Shown piece after piece: positions 1-7,948 of a DNA stretch of 64,000 nt. The notes beneath the pieces were generated by a model. That model was not told the origin of the DNA. It worked only from the letters and a program-made list of their open reading frames with translations, and did not search any database. The translations under genes were made by a program, and so were the position numbers. Each line of letters opens with the position of its first letter. Position 1 is the stretch's first letter. This DNA is from Melioribacteraceae bacterium. GTDB lineage: Bacteria > Bacteroidota > Ignavibacteria > Ignavibacteriales > Melioribacteraceae. The stretch is from positions 1 to 64,000 of the forward strand of contig BQMY01000081.1 of the NCBI GenBank assembly GCA_022181065.1. The letters run 5' to 3'.

Positions 1-128
1 ATTATAACAATCCTATTGAATTTTAAATTCATTTTCTCCCTTAAGTTGACAGCATTGCCTTCAAAAGGGGGACGTGAAAATCAACAACCAGATTTTTCAA
101 CATTCTCCCTCAATAAATTGAGCTTACC

Positions 129-165
129 AAACCCTGATTGAAATTTTTAATCAGGGTTTATTTTT
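129..165 (+). terminator. Rho-independent terminator of a gene upstream of the window
   Basis: An 11-bp perfect stem (129-139 paired with 149-159) encloses a 9-base loop and is followed by a T run at 161-165. It lies before the CIRCE element, so it probably ends a plus-strand transcript arriving from outside the window. Confidence 0.7.
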
Positions 166-201
166 ATATAATATCTTCCTAAAAAAACAGAAACTTTATT
201 G

Positions 202-228
202 TTAGCACTCTTGTAAAATTAGTGCTAA
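202..228 (+). promoter_or_regulatory. CIRCE operator (HrcA binding site)
   Basis: TTAGCACTC, a 9-base spacer, then TAGTGCTAA. This matches the CIRCE consensus (TTAGCACTC-N9-GAGTGCTAA) except for the first base of the right arm (T at 220). It lies about 100 bases before hrcA, which implies autoregulation of the hrcA-grpE-dnaJ operon by HrcA. Confidence 0.9.
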
Positions 229-328
229 ATTAGTAACCTTAATTGTTTAACAGCATCAAATAGTAAAAAACTGCAATATTTACTATATTTACCAGTTTGA
301 AATTAAAAATTAACCAGTAAGAAAAATT

Positions 329-1378
329 ATGTTTTCTCAGGAATTAACAGAGCGTGAAAAGACAATATTGAGGTATGTGATACACCAGTTTATCCTTACC
401 GCCAGTCCTGTTGGTTCCAGGAATATATCAAAGAAATATGAAATTGGTTTATCCCCGGCTACAGTAAGAAATATAATGGCTGATCTTGAGGATCTCGGAT
501 TTTTAAATCATCCCCACACCTCAGCGGGAAGGGTTCCGACTGACAAAGGTTACCGATTTTATGTAGATTCATTGATGGAACCACATTTGTTGTCACCACA
601 GGAGATGAGTTTGATAGATCGTTCCATTTTGCAGGAAATGATCGAACGTGAAGAAGTGCTTAAACTTACATCAATGTTATTGAGCAACATTACAAATTTG
701 CTAGCGTGCGTTACCTATCCAAAGTTTGATGACGCGCTATTGCAGAAAATTCAGCTGGTTGAACTTGGCGGTTCAAAAATATTGATTGTCCTCACCGTCA
801 AGAGTGGCGTGGTAAAAACTATAACACTCGAGATCCATCAGCCGGCGGAAACTAAACAGTTAAAGGCGATCGAACGTACTTTGAACGAACGGCTATCGGG
901 ATTAAAGTTTTCCGAGATTCGTGAGTCATTCAAAGACCGTCTCCAGGGTACGATTGATGAAAATATGAAGCCCATAATAAGGGTGTTCCTGAATTCGGTG
1001 GATAAGATATTTTCTGATATTGAAGGGACAGAAAAAACTTTTATTACTGGCGCCCGGAATATAGTTCGTCAACCTGAATTTGAAGATTTGTCTCACTTTC
1101 AGAGCATAATAGAACTCATTGAAGATAAAGATGTTATCATTCATATGATGGATCAGAGCGCGGAATTGACTACAGAGGATGTCTCAATACTTATTGGCGG
1201 CGAACATAAAGATGAAAAATTGAATGAATATAGTCTGGTTACAAAAACTTATAAATTGGGAGGCACTGCCGGAAAAGTTGGAATAGTTGGTCCGAAAAGG
1301 ATGGAGTATTCCAGAGTAGTTGCCTCGGTAGTTTATATTGCCGAAGTATTATCGAAACAATTAAAGAATACATATTAA
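329..1378 (+). CDS. hrcA: Heat-inducible transcription repressor HrcA
   Basis: HrcA represses heat-shock operons by binding CIRCE and is kept active by the GroE chaperonin. The protein has 349 residues, the usual size for the family. The N-terminal winged helix covers roughly residues 1-80 and includes the segments SPATVRNIMADLE and HPHTSAGRVPTDKGYR, which are hallmarks of HrcA. The rest is the dimerisation/GAF-like part, ending in the typical IGPKRMEYSRV segment. A CIRCE site lies directly upstream. It is the first gene of an operon with grpE (22-base gap) and dnaJ. dnaK is absent from this cluster. Confidence 0.96.
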   Translation: MFSQELTEREKTILRYVIHQFILTASPVGSRNISKKYEIGLSPATVRNIMADLEDLGFLNHPHTSAGRVPTDKGYRFYVDSLMEPHLLSPQEMSLIDRSILQEMIEREEVLKLTSMLLSNITNLLACVTYPKFDDALLQKIQLVELGGSKILIVLTVKSGVVKTITLEIHQPAETKQLKAIERTLNERLSGLKFSEIRESFKDRLQGTIDENMKPIIRVFLNSVDKIFSDIEGTEKTFITGARNIVRQPEFEDLSHFQSIIELIEDKDVIIHMMDQSAELTTEDVSILIGGEHKDEKLNEYSLVTKTYKLGGTAGKVGIVGPKRMEYSRVVASVVYIAEVLSKQLKNTY

Positions 1379-1400
1379 AATTGCGGAGTGGTGATTAACG

Positions 1401-2048
1401 ATGGCCAAGAAAGAGAAGAAAAACGAAATAAAAATTGAAAATTCAGGTTCAGATAATAAAAAAGACAGTTACGACAAAACTGATGAAAAAGATATTGTTG
1501 ATGAAATGCTCAAGTTAAATAGCGACTTGAAAACAGCAAATGAAAAAAATGAGAAATTTGAACAGGAAGTTTCCGAGTTAAAAGACACATTGCTCAGAAA
1601 AGCCGCTGAATTTGAAAACTTCAAGAGAAGAAAAGAATCTGAAATTGAAAATTTAATGAAATATGCTGCCGAACCGTTTATTACAAAAATCCTTACGGTT
1701 TATGATGATCTTATAAGAGCGGCCGAACATACCGAAAAATCGGCGAAAACAGATTCGGTGAAAGAAGGCGTGCAGATGGTACTTCACAAGTTTTCAAAAA
1801 TACTTGATGAGCAGGGAGTTACCCGAATTAAAGCAAAGGGTGAGCCGTTTGATTTCAATTTGCACGAAGCGCTTATGCAGCAGGTTTCCGATGATGTTCC
1901 TTCGCACACTGTGCTTGATGAGATAGAAGCGGGATATATTTATAAAGACAGAGTTCTGAAACATAGTAAAGTAATTGTTTCACAACAGTCTGTTGAAAAC
2001 AGCAGCAGTGAAGATGAAGCAGATAAAAACAAAAACGAAAAAGAATAG
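1401..2048 (+). CDS. grpE: Nucleotide exchange factor GrpE
   Basis: GrpE releases ADP from DnaK in the cytoplasmic Hsp70 cycle. The 215 residues show a charged, Lys/Glu-rich N-terminal tail, a long coiled coil (about 35-90) with the family segment RKAAEFENFKRRK, and a C-terminal beta domain with YIYKDRVLKHSKVIVS. The segment FDFNLHEAL is also typical. A GCGGAG ribosome binding site precedes the ATG. The gene sits between hrcA and dnaJ and is probably co-transcribed with them under CIRCE control. Confidence 0.95.
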   Translation: MAKKEKKNEIKIENSGSDNKKDSYDKTDEKDIVDEMLKLNSDLKTANEKNEKFEQEVSELKDTLLRKAAEFENFKRRKESEIENLMKYAAEPFITKILTVYDDLIRAAEHTEKSAKTDSVKEGVQMVLHKFSKILDEQGVTRIKAKGEPFDFNLHEALMQQVSDDVPSHTVLDEIEAGYIYKDRVLKHSKVIVSQQSVENSSSEDEADKNKNEKE

Positions 2049-2069
2049 TAAAATTTGAAGAGATAGATT

Positions 2070-3206
2070 ATGTCAAAACGCGACTATTATGAAATATTAG
2101 GTGTAGGTAAGAGTGCGTCTAAAGATGAGATAAAAAAAGCATACAGAAAACTTGCGTTGCAGTTTCATCCTGATCGTAATCCGGATGATAAATCGGCTGA
2201 AGAAAAATTTAAAGAAGCCGCGGAAGCATACGAAGTTTTGAGCAGTGATGACAAACGCGCCAAATATGATCGTTTTGGTCATGATGGATTGCGCGGTGGT
2301 CAGGATTATCACGGATTTAGTAATGCTGAGGATATATTCAGTCATTTTTCAGATATATTTGGCGGCGCGTTCGGCGGTGGCGGAGGCGGTGGTTCTATAT
2401 TTGATGATTTTTTTGGTGGAACCGGTGGTACCAGGCGATCACAATCCCGGGGAACAGGTACTCCCGGCTCGGATATGCGTATCACGCTTAAATTGACTCT
2501 TGAAGAGATTGCGCGTGGCACTACTAAAAAAGTTAAAATAAAAAAACATAAAACATGTTCCGATTGTAGCGGAAGCGGTGCGGAAAAAGGTACTTCATTT
2601 AATACCTGTTCCGTGTGTAATGGTGCCGGAGAAGTGAGGCAGGTTTCAAGATCATTGTTTGGCCAGTTCGTAAATATATCTACCTGCTCAAATTGTAACG
2701 GTACCGGCAAGATGATTTCTCAACCATGTAAAAAGTGTCATGGTGATGGACGAGTGCAGGACGAAACCACTGTAAAAATAACAGTGCCCGCAGGTGTGAG
2801 CGATAATAGCTACATGACTTTACGCGGCGAAGGCAATGCCGGAAAAAATGGCGGTCATGCCGGGGATATCATCGTTGTATTCAAGGAATTACCACACGAA
2901 TATTTCTTGCGCGACGGTGATAATATTATCTACGAATTGGTTTTAAGTTACCCCGAAGCTGTACTAGGTGAAGAGGTGGAAGTGCCAACTCTTAATGGTA
3001 GAGCCAAACTCAAAATTGAACCGGGCACACAGCCGGGAAAATATCTGAAAATGCGGGAAAAGGGGATTCAACATCTCAACTCGCACGGCGCAGGTGACCA
3101 GCTCGTAAAAATTAACATACATGTTCCGAGGAAAGTTACTTCCAGGGAAAAAGAATTGCTCAAGGAATTACAGGCTCAGCCAAATATTGTTGTCTCTGTA
3201 GATTAA
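2070..3206 (+). CDS. dnaJ: Chaperone protein DnaJ
   Basis: DnaJ is the Hsp40 co-chaperone that delivers substrates to DnaK and stimulates its ATPase. The 378 residues follow the full class-I layout: J domain (1-70) with HPD at 33-35, a Gly/Phe-rich linker (about 75-135), four zinc-binding CxxCxGxG repeats (163-227: [32 protein letters not shown]) and the C-terminal substrate-binding domains. It is the last clear heat-shock gene of the operon. The next reading frame begins immediately after its stop in the same frame. Confidence 0.97.
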   Translation: MSKRDYYEILGVGKSASKDEIKKAYRKLALQFHPDRNPDDKSAEEKFKEAAEAYEVLSSDDKRAKYDRFGHDGLRGGQDYHGFSNAEDIFSHFSDIFGGAFGGGGGGGSIFDDFFGGTGGTRRSQSRGTGTPGSDMRITLKLTLEEIARGTTKKVKIKKHKTCSDCSGSGAEKGTSFNTCSVCNGAGEVRQVSRSLFGQFVNISTCSNCNGTGKMISQPCKKCHGDGRVQDETTVKITVPAGVSDNSYMTLRGEGNAGKNGGHAGDIIVVFKELPHEYFLRDGDNIIYELVLSYPEAVLGEEVEVPTLNGRAKLKIEPGTQPGKYLKMREKGIQHLNSHGAGDQLVKINIHVPRKVTSREKELLKELQAQPNIVVSVD

Positions 3207-3215
3207 AACAATTAC

Positions 3216-3220
3216 GGGGG
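3216..3220 (+). promoter_or_regulatory. Possible ribosome binding site for an ATT start
   Basis: GGGGG lies four bases before the proposed ATT start at 3225. It is the only purine-rich tract between dnaJ and the membrane segment of the ComEA-like protein, so it bears on the choice of start. Confidence 0.4.
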
Positions 3221-3224
3221 AATA

Positions 3225-3710
3225 ATTAAACGATTCTCCAACATAGCAGGCAAACTTGGTTTTACTACAGGTGAGACGGGGATAATATTACTCATTGGTA
3301 TTTTGTTTCTTGCTGGAAGTATTTATAAATATGTTATTAATGTAAAAGCGGAGTCGAAAGTTTTTGATTATTCTGTTGCTGATAGTATATTTAATTCAGC
3401 AGAAATAATAGATAGTGCAACAAATTTAGTACAAAAAAAGGTTGCTTCTGACGCTGAACTTTTGGATTTTAGTGGTTATAATTTAAGTGATACCTTGTCA
3501 GGTTCCGTCAATAATCTTAACATAAACATTAATACAGCCGGAATTGAAGAGTTATGTTTGCTCCCCGGAATAGGTAAAAAAACGGCTGAAAAGATAATTT
3601 CGTACAGGTTGAAAAACGGTGATTTCACCCAAATTTCTGATGTTATAAAAGTTAAAGGTATCGGAAATAAGAAATTTGAGAAGATTAAAGAGTTTATTAA
3701 AGTTGAATAA
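3225..3710 (+). CDS. ComEA-family helix-hairpin-helix DNA-binding protein
   Basis: The C-terminal half carries two helix-hairpin-helix motifs: INTAGIEELCLLPGIGKKTA and the following FTQISDVIKVKGIGNKKFEKI. These are typical of ComEA, which binds incoming DNA during natural transformation. An N-terminal membrane anchor (codons around 3282-3320) precedes a variable linker. No ATG, GTG or TTG occurs in frame between the dnaJ stop (3206) and a TTG at 3303, and that TTG would cut the membrane helix in half. Coding-like sequence continues upstream to ATT at 3225, which has GGGGG at 3216-3220. I therefore place the start at ATT 3225 (161 residues) as the best reading. TTG 3303 (135 residues) remains possible. 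Confidence 0.8.
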   Translation: MKRFSNIAGKLGFTTGETGIILLIGILFLAGSIYKYVINVKAESKVFDYSVADSIFNSAEIIDSATNLVQKKVASDAELLDFSGYNLSDTLSGSVNNLNININTAGIEELCLLPGIGKKTAEKIISYRLKNGDFTQISDVIKVKGIGNKKFEKIKEFIKVE

Positions 3711-3737
3711 AGAGTATTTTTAACCCCCGGAGGAACA

Positions 3738-4295
3738 ATGAGCAGAAAATCAGAACCTTGGTATATTCATGCCATACTTGGAGTTGTAATTTTAGGATTA
3801 ACGTATCTGTTGATTCAGGTGGCTATAATCGAACCGAGGGAAACTGTAAAATTGCAAAATTATTACAAACAAGAATCCCGCTTAAGAATGATGAATTTGA
3901 GAGAGGCGCAAATTTTATTTAAAGGTGAATATGGTCATTTTACCGATGATCTCGATAGCCTCATCAATTTCGTTAAAACAGACAGTGCTGTTGCCGCAAA
4001 AATAACTGGTATTGACTCGATTACCGGTAAATCATCAAATCCATTTGATAATTTAACTTCCGGTGAGTTCATTGTGGATTCACTTTACAAATCACCTCGT
4101 TCTTTCCAGCAGTTTGTTCTGGAAGTTGATTCCAGCATTGTTGTCGATACCGTGATCAACCGTCGTGGTAAAATTGTGAAAATTGATTCCACCTTCACAC
4201 GTGGTACACGTTATGTAATTCAGTCTCCCGACAGCAAGGATAAGATTGGTGACAAAGACAATGACGCTTTGTTAAATACCGCTTCCTGGGAATAG
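3738..4295 (+). CDS. Pseudopilin-like membrane protein of unknown function
   Basis: 185 residues with one N-terminal membrane helix (about 9-30) and a periplasmic domain. The stretch LREAQILFKGEYGHFTDDLD followed by SLINFVKTDS resembles the region after the helix in type II/IV pseudopilins, where a growing helix leads into a short globular head. No canonical prepilin peptidase site (G followed by F-T/S-L-x-E) is visible, so this is a pseudopilin-like family rather than a proven pilin. A perfect GGAGG lies seven bases before the ATG. The neighbours are comEA-like (upstream) and pilM-like (9 bases downstream), which suggests a role in a pilus, secretion or DNA-uptake apparatus. Confidence 0.6.
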   Translation: MSRKSEPWYIHAILGVVILGLTYLLIQVAIIEPRETVKLQNYYKQESRLRMMNLREAQILFKGEYGHFTDDLDSLINFVKTDSAVAAKITGIDSITGKSSNPFDNLTSGEFIVDSLYKSPRSFQQFVLEVDSSIVVDTVINRRGKIVKIDSTFTRGTRYVIQSPDSKDKIGDKDNDALLNTASWE

Positions 4296-4304
4296 TATCG
4301 TAAG

Positions 4305-5207
4305 ATGTCATTTAACGGCAATAGTGCAGGATTTAATTTAACCGGCAACAAACTTCAGCTTGTTGAAATAAATGTTAAGGGAAATGACGTTCTTCTTGAA
4401 AATGCTGACGATTACTCATTTGAGGAGACTTTCACCGGTGACGCGAAAGAATCGGTCTTTATCTCCAACCTGCAAACTGCCTACGATAATTTAAGTTTAA
4501 GAAAGAAACCGGATTTTAGTTCGGTTTCTTTTTCTTTACCTGCCGATTATTTCCTTACATTTAATATGCCCGTCGAAAAAAAACTTCTGAAAAAAGAATT
4601 TGACGAACACCTCTTGTGGGAATTTAGTATCCTGTTCCCGGAAAAAGACCCGGACGATTTTGTGATACAGACTATTGAACTTGGCGCTGACAAGGATAAC
4701 AGTTTTGTTGTTTGTATCGGGAAAAACAATCTCAAGAAGATTCACAAGTTCTGTGTGAGAAATAACCTGAAACTGAAGTTTATCGATTTTTCTCACCTGT
4801 CTGTTCACAATTATATTTGTAATCTGGAGAACAGCGCTGAAATATTATTGAGTGTTTACGCTTCAGGCGCAGATATATCTATGGCATTGATCAAAAATGA
4901 CGAAGTTCACAATATCAGGGTATTAAAAAATAATGCTAATAGCCCGCTCAGCTCTTTTATTGCGGATAAAATCTTTAAGGCATTTCCTGAGCTTGAAAAT
5001 ACTGGCGGACAAGTTCAGTATTATATTTCGGGAGAACAAGTAACGGGTAGTGACGTCTTCGAATTGAATTCAGAGTTTGAAGTACCATTTCAACGTATCG
5101 ACCCTTTCAGCAAAATTAAAAAATCGGCAGCTACCGAATATCTCGAAAACGACGAAAATAACTCTCAATATCTTGCCGCCGCTTCAATGGCGCTCAGATT
5201 TTCCTGA
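4305..5207 (+). CDS. PilM-like / FtsA-fold protein
   Basis: 300 residues with no signal peptide. The arrangement fits an actin-fold type IV pilus assembly protein related to PilM: FSLPADYFLTFNMPV, then a conserved-looking EFDEHLLWEFSILFPE segment, a central ASGADISMALIK that may be the second subdomain's nucleotide site, and a terminal YLAAASMALR. PilM sits on the cytoplasmic face of the inner membrane and binds PilN. No pilN, pilO or pilQ follows here; the next gene is rsmD, which overlaps the stop by one base. The assignment is by pattern only and divergence is high. Confidence 0.55.
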   Translation: MSFNGNSAGFNLTGNKLQLVEINVKGNDVLLENADDYSFEETFTGDAKESVFISNLQTAYDNLSLRKKPDFSSVSFSLPADYFLTFNMPVEKKLLKKEFDEHLLWEFSILFPEKDPDDFVIQTIELGADKDNSFVVCIGKNNLKKIHKFCVRNNLKLKFIDFSHLSVHNYICNLENSAEILLSVYASGADISMALIKNDEVHNIRVLKNNANSPLSSFIADKIFKAFPELENTGGQVQYYISGEQVTGSDVFELNSEFEVPFQRIDPFSKIKKSAATEYLENDENNSQYLAAASMALRFS

Positions 5208-5752
5208 TGCGGATTATCGCAGGCAAATATGGCGGGCGAACCGTAAAGTTTCCAAAATCCAAATTAGTCCGACCCACAACTGACCGAGCAAAAGAATCTC
5301 TGTTCAATTATCTCAGAAACCAGATTGATTTTGACGGTATTAAAGTCTGTGACATCTATGCCGGTTCCGGCTCGTTGGGGCTCGAATCTCTAAGTAGAGG
5401 CGCTGCTGAAACTCATTTTGTTGAGAAAAACTTTCCTGTAATGAAGGTTTTGCAGGAAAACATCTCTTCACTTGGCGCGGATAATGAAACCAGAATATTC
5501 AAGATGCCGGCATTGAAGTTTTCGCAAATAGCCGAACATGAAAGCTACGATCTGATTCTGGCAGACCCTCCTTTTTTTCATCACGATATCCACGATGTAG
5601 CTAAAAATATTCTTGAACGGGATTACCTCAGGCAAGGTGGAATTTTTATTATTGAGCGATCTGTTCAAACCCGTGAAAAGGATGTAGAAGCTTTTGACCT
5701 TGACCCTTTCAAAAAAATTGGCGATAGTTTAATATATCAATTCGAACGGTAG
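5207..5752 (+). CDS. rsmD: 16S rRNA (guanine(966)-N(2))-methyltransferase RsmD
   Basis: 181 residues, the family length. RsmD methylates G966 of 16S rRNA using S-adenosylmethionine. It begins with the family signature MRIIAGKYGGR and PTTDRAKESLFN. The SAM-binding motif I is DIYAGSGSLGLE and the catalytic motif IV is LADPPFF. The ATG overlaps the stop of the PilM-like gene by one base, so translation is probably coupled. Confidence 0.93.
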   Translation: MRIIAGKYGGRTVKFPKSKLVRPTTDRAKESLFNYLRNQIDFDGIKVCDIYAGSGSLGLESLSRGAAETHFVEKNFPVMKVLQENISSLGADNETRIFKMPALKFSQIAEHESYDLILADPPFFHHDIHDVAKNILERDYLRQGGIFIIERSVQTREKDVEAFDLDPFKKIGDSLIYQFER

Positions 5753-5774
5753 TTTAATTATTTCAAGTATAAAT

Positions 5775-7838
5775 ATGAAAAAAGCGATTATTCTGCTCTT
5801 CCTGACCGGGATTGTGTCCGCGTTCCCATTTGAAAAGAGATTAAATTCGATAAGAATTATTGATCAAAACGGTGAACCTCTCAACTTATTTTCAGGTGCT
5901 TTTAATAATCCCGAACATCAGTTCGTTGATATTGACAATGATGATGATTACGATCTTTTTATACTCAACAGTGACGGTTATTATTCTTTTCTCAGGAATG
6001 AAGGTACGTCCGCTAATCCTGATTTTACCGAAGAATTATTTCCTGCGGGACTTGAGTTTTTTAACTGGTTTTTCTTTTGTGATATTGATGCGGATGGTAC
6101 TAAGGATTGTCTGACCGGAGCCTCGAACAATTATGTACGTATATTCAGAGGAAATAATTCAGGAGGTGAAATTTCCTTTACATTACTGAGCGATACGCTT
6201 CTTACTTCCGGGAGTAACCCACTCATTAGCGAATCAGTTTCAAATCCGGCGCTTGTTGATATTGATGATGATGGTGACCTTGATTTTTTTATTACAGATC
6301 AATCAGGCAGCATATTATTTTATGAAAATACAGGATCACCTGAAAATTATGAGTTTACTTTTGTTACAGATAGCTGGCAGGATATCCTTATAGTCGGGGG
6401 TGGTAAATCGGGTAAACATGGCGCGGCGTCTATCGAATTTTGCGATATTGACGGAGACAATGATTTCGATCTTTTCTGGGGCGACTTTTTTAGTGGCAGT
6501 CTATACTTTATCAGAAATAATGGAAGCAATGCCGTTGCAGATATGGAATTAGTTTCTGATTTCTATCCTCCCGAAAAACCTGTAAATACAAGTGGTTTTA
6601 ATATGCCTCGATTTGTAGATATTGATAATGACAATGATTTTGATCTCTTCGTATCTGTTTTGTATGATCCGACAGTGTTACAGGGTCTTATTTTTGTTGA
6701 AAATGAGGGAAGCCCAACAATTCCACAATTCAGTTTTGTTACCGATCGTTACCTCAACACATTTGATGTTGGTACAAAATCTGTTATCTGCTTCGCTGAT
6801 ATGGATAATGATGCCGATGATGATATGATAGTCGGGAGCGAAAAAAATCCTGATGGTTCTCTCTATTATCTCGAAAATACCGGAACAACAGATAATCCTG
6901 AATTTACGGTACGGGATACAATATATACAGGCTATGAAAATGATCTTTCACTTTCTCCAACCGTGATGGATTTCGATTTTGATAATGATCTTGACATTAT
7001 TGTAGGCACCTTTCTCGGCGATGTAAAACTGATTGAAAACACAGGTAATTTTCAGAATGCTCAGTTTACCGGTGCCGTTGATCTGCTCGACGGTCTTGGA
7101 AATAAAGTCAAGTTCAGCAATTATTCTCGTCCCCTCGCGATCAACCTGGATAATGATAACGATATGGATCTTGTTATCGGTGGATTCAACGGAAAACTTA
7201 CAGCATATCTGGATACGGGTGAGGGAAACAGTTCTGTTTTTATCGAAAAACCTGACATATTTGAGGGAGTAGATCTTGGTGATATGAGTAATATTACATC
7301 CTCGTGGTATAGCGGAAACGGCGCGGGCAAAGATATTATCGTCGGAAACAGGGCCGGAGAAGTGTACCTGATTCCCAAAACCGGAATTGGTTCCAGCACC
7401 GAATTTGGTACTCCTGAACTCATCTCTGATATCCCGTTTGAAGGGAGGGAAATCGCGCCTGCGTTTTATGATATCGATAAAGATGGTGATGACGATCTTT
7501 TTCTCGGATCGATAAGGGGCGGAATAACATTTTATGAGAATACACAAATTACCGGTATTTCATCGGCATCACATGATATTCCGGGTAAATATAGTTTGCA
7601 GACCTACCCTAATCCTTTTAACGGGGGAGTGAATATTTCAATTTCGGGTGTAAACGAAATTCGTTCTATACAGATTTATGATCTACTCGGTGGTAAAATT
7701 GATGAAATAAGAATTGAAGATAGTCAATCTTCTTATAGATGGCTACCACGAATGAATATTTCTTCGGGAGTATATTATGTTTTAGTTTCACTTCCCAACA
7801 ACTCAACTCTCACTGAAAAGGTGATTTACCTTAAATAA
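5775..7838 (+). CDS. Secreted VCBS/FG-GAP repeat protein with T9SS C-terminal domain
   Basis: 687 residues with a signal peptide (about 1-17). I count nine calcium-binding loops of the DxDxDxD-(x)-D type, including DIDNDDDYDLF, DIDADGTKD, DIDDDGDLDFF, DIDGDNDFDLF, DIDNDNDFDLF, DMDNDADDDM, DFDFDNDLDI, LDNDNDMDL and DIDKDGDDDLF. This predicts a VCBS/FG-GAP beta-propeller. The last 80 residues (from QTYPNPFNGG to the terminal EKVIYLK) form a T9SS type A sorting domain. The protein is probably exported by the type IX system and kept at the surface or released. No enzyme motif is evident. Confidence 0.85.
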   Translation: MKKAIILLFLTGIVSAFPFEKRLNSIRIIDQNGEPLNLFSGAFNNPEHQFVDIDNDDDYDLFILNSDGYYSFLRNEGTSANPDFTEELFPAGLEFFNWFFFCDIDADGTKDCLTGASNNYVRIFRGNNSGGEISFTLLSDTLLTSGSNPLISESVSNPALVDIDDDGDLDFFITDQSGSILFYENTGSPENYEFTFVTDSWQDILIVGGGKSGKHGAASIEFCDIDGDNDFDLFWGDFFSGSLYFIRNNGSNAVADMELVSDFYPPEKPVNTSGFNMPRFVDIDNDNDFDLFVSVLYDPTVLQGLIFVENEGSPTIPQFSFVTDRYLNTFDVGTKSVICFADMDNDADDDMIVGSEKNPDGSLYYLENTGTTDNPEFTVRDTIYTGYENDLSLSPTVMDFDFDNDLDIIVGTFLGDVKLIENTGNFQNAQFTGAVDLLDGLGNKVKFSNYSRPLAINLDNDNDMDLVIGGFNGKLTAYLDTGEGNSSVFIEKPDIFEGVDLGDMSNITSSWYSGNGAGKDIIVGNRAGEVYLIPKTGIGSSTEFGTPELISDIPFEGREIAPAFYDIDKDGDDDLFLGSIRGGITFYENTQITGISSASHDIPGKYSLQTYPNPFNGGVNISISGVNEIRSIQIYDLLGGKIDEIRIEDSQSSYRWLPRMNISSGVYYVLVSLPNNSTLTEKVIYLK

Positions 7839-7948
7839 AATTTGTTTTTGGTGTAAAAATAAAACTCTGCGCTAATTTGAACTTTATTTAGAGGCTATAT
7901 CTTATTATATTGTAAGAGATATCAAGTCTTATATATTCCGGAGCAAAA

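Larger units (their letters stand above)
1..328. other. Intergenic region upstream of hrcA
   Basis: I find no gene in this stretch. It holds a strong terminator hairpin for whatever lies upstream of the window and a CIRCE operator, both listed separately. The first 120 bases are AT-rich and show no convincing reading frame in either direction. Confidence 0.6.

Noticed and set aside
46-75. TTGACA at 46 as a promoter
   Set aside because: No acceptable -10 box at the usual spacing, and a terminator lies between it and hrcA.
2342-2710. Minus-strand frame of 122 codons inside dnaJ
   Set aside because: It is the antisense of the Gly/Phe-rich and zinc-finger region, whose biased composition leaves a long open frame; dnaJ is beyond doubt.
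3303-3710. ComEA-like gene starting at TTG 3303
   Set aside because: The TTG falls inside the membrane helix and the upstream frame is coding-like; I keep it only as an alternative to ATT 3225.
6948-7547. Minus-strand frame of 199 codons
   Set aside because: Antisense of the VCBS repeat gene; its Asp-rich codons read as Ile/Val-rich on the other strand, with no family features.
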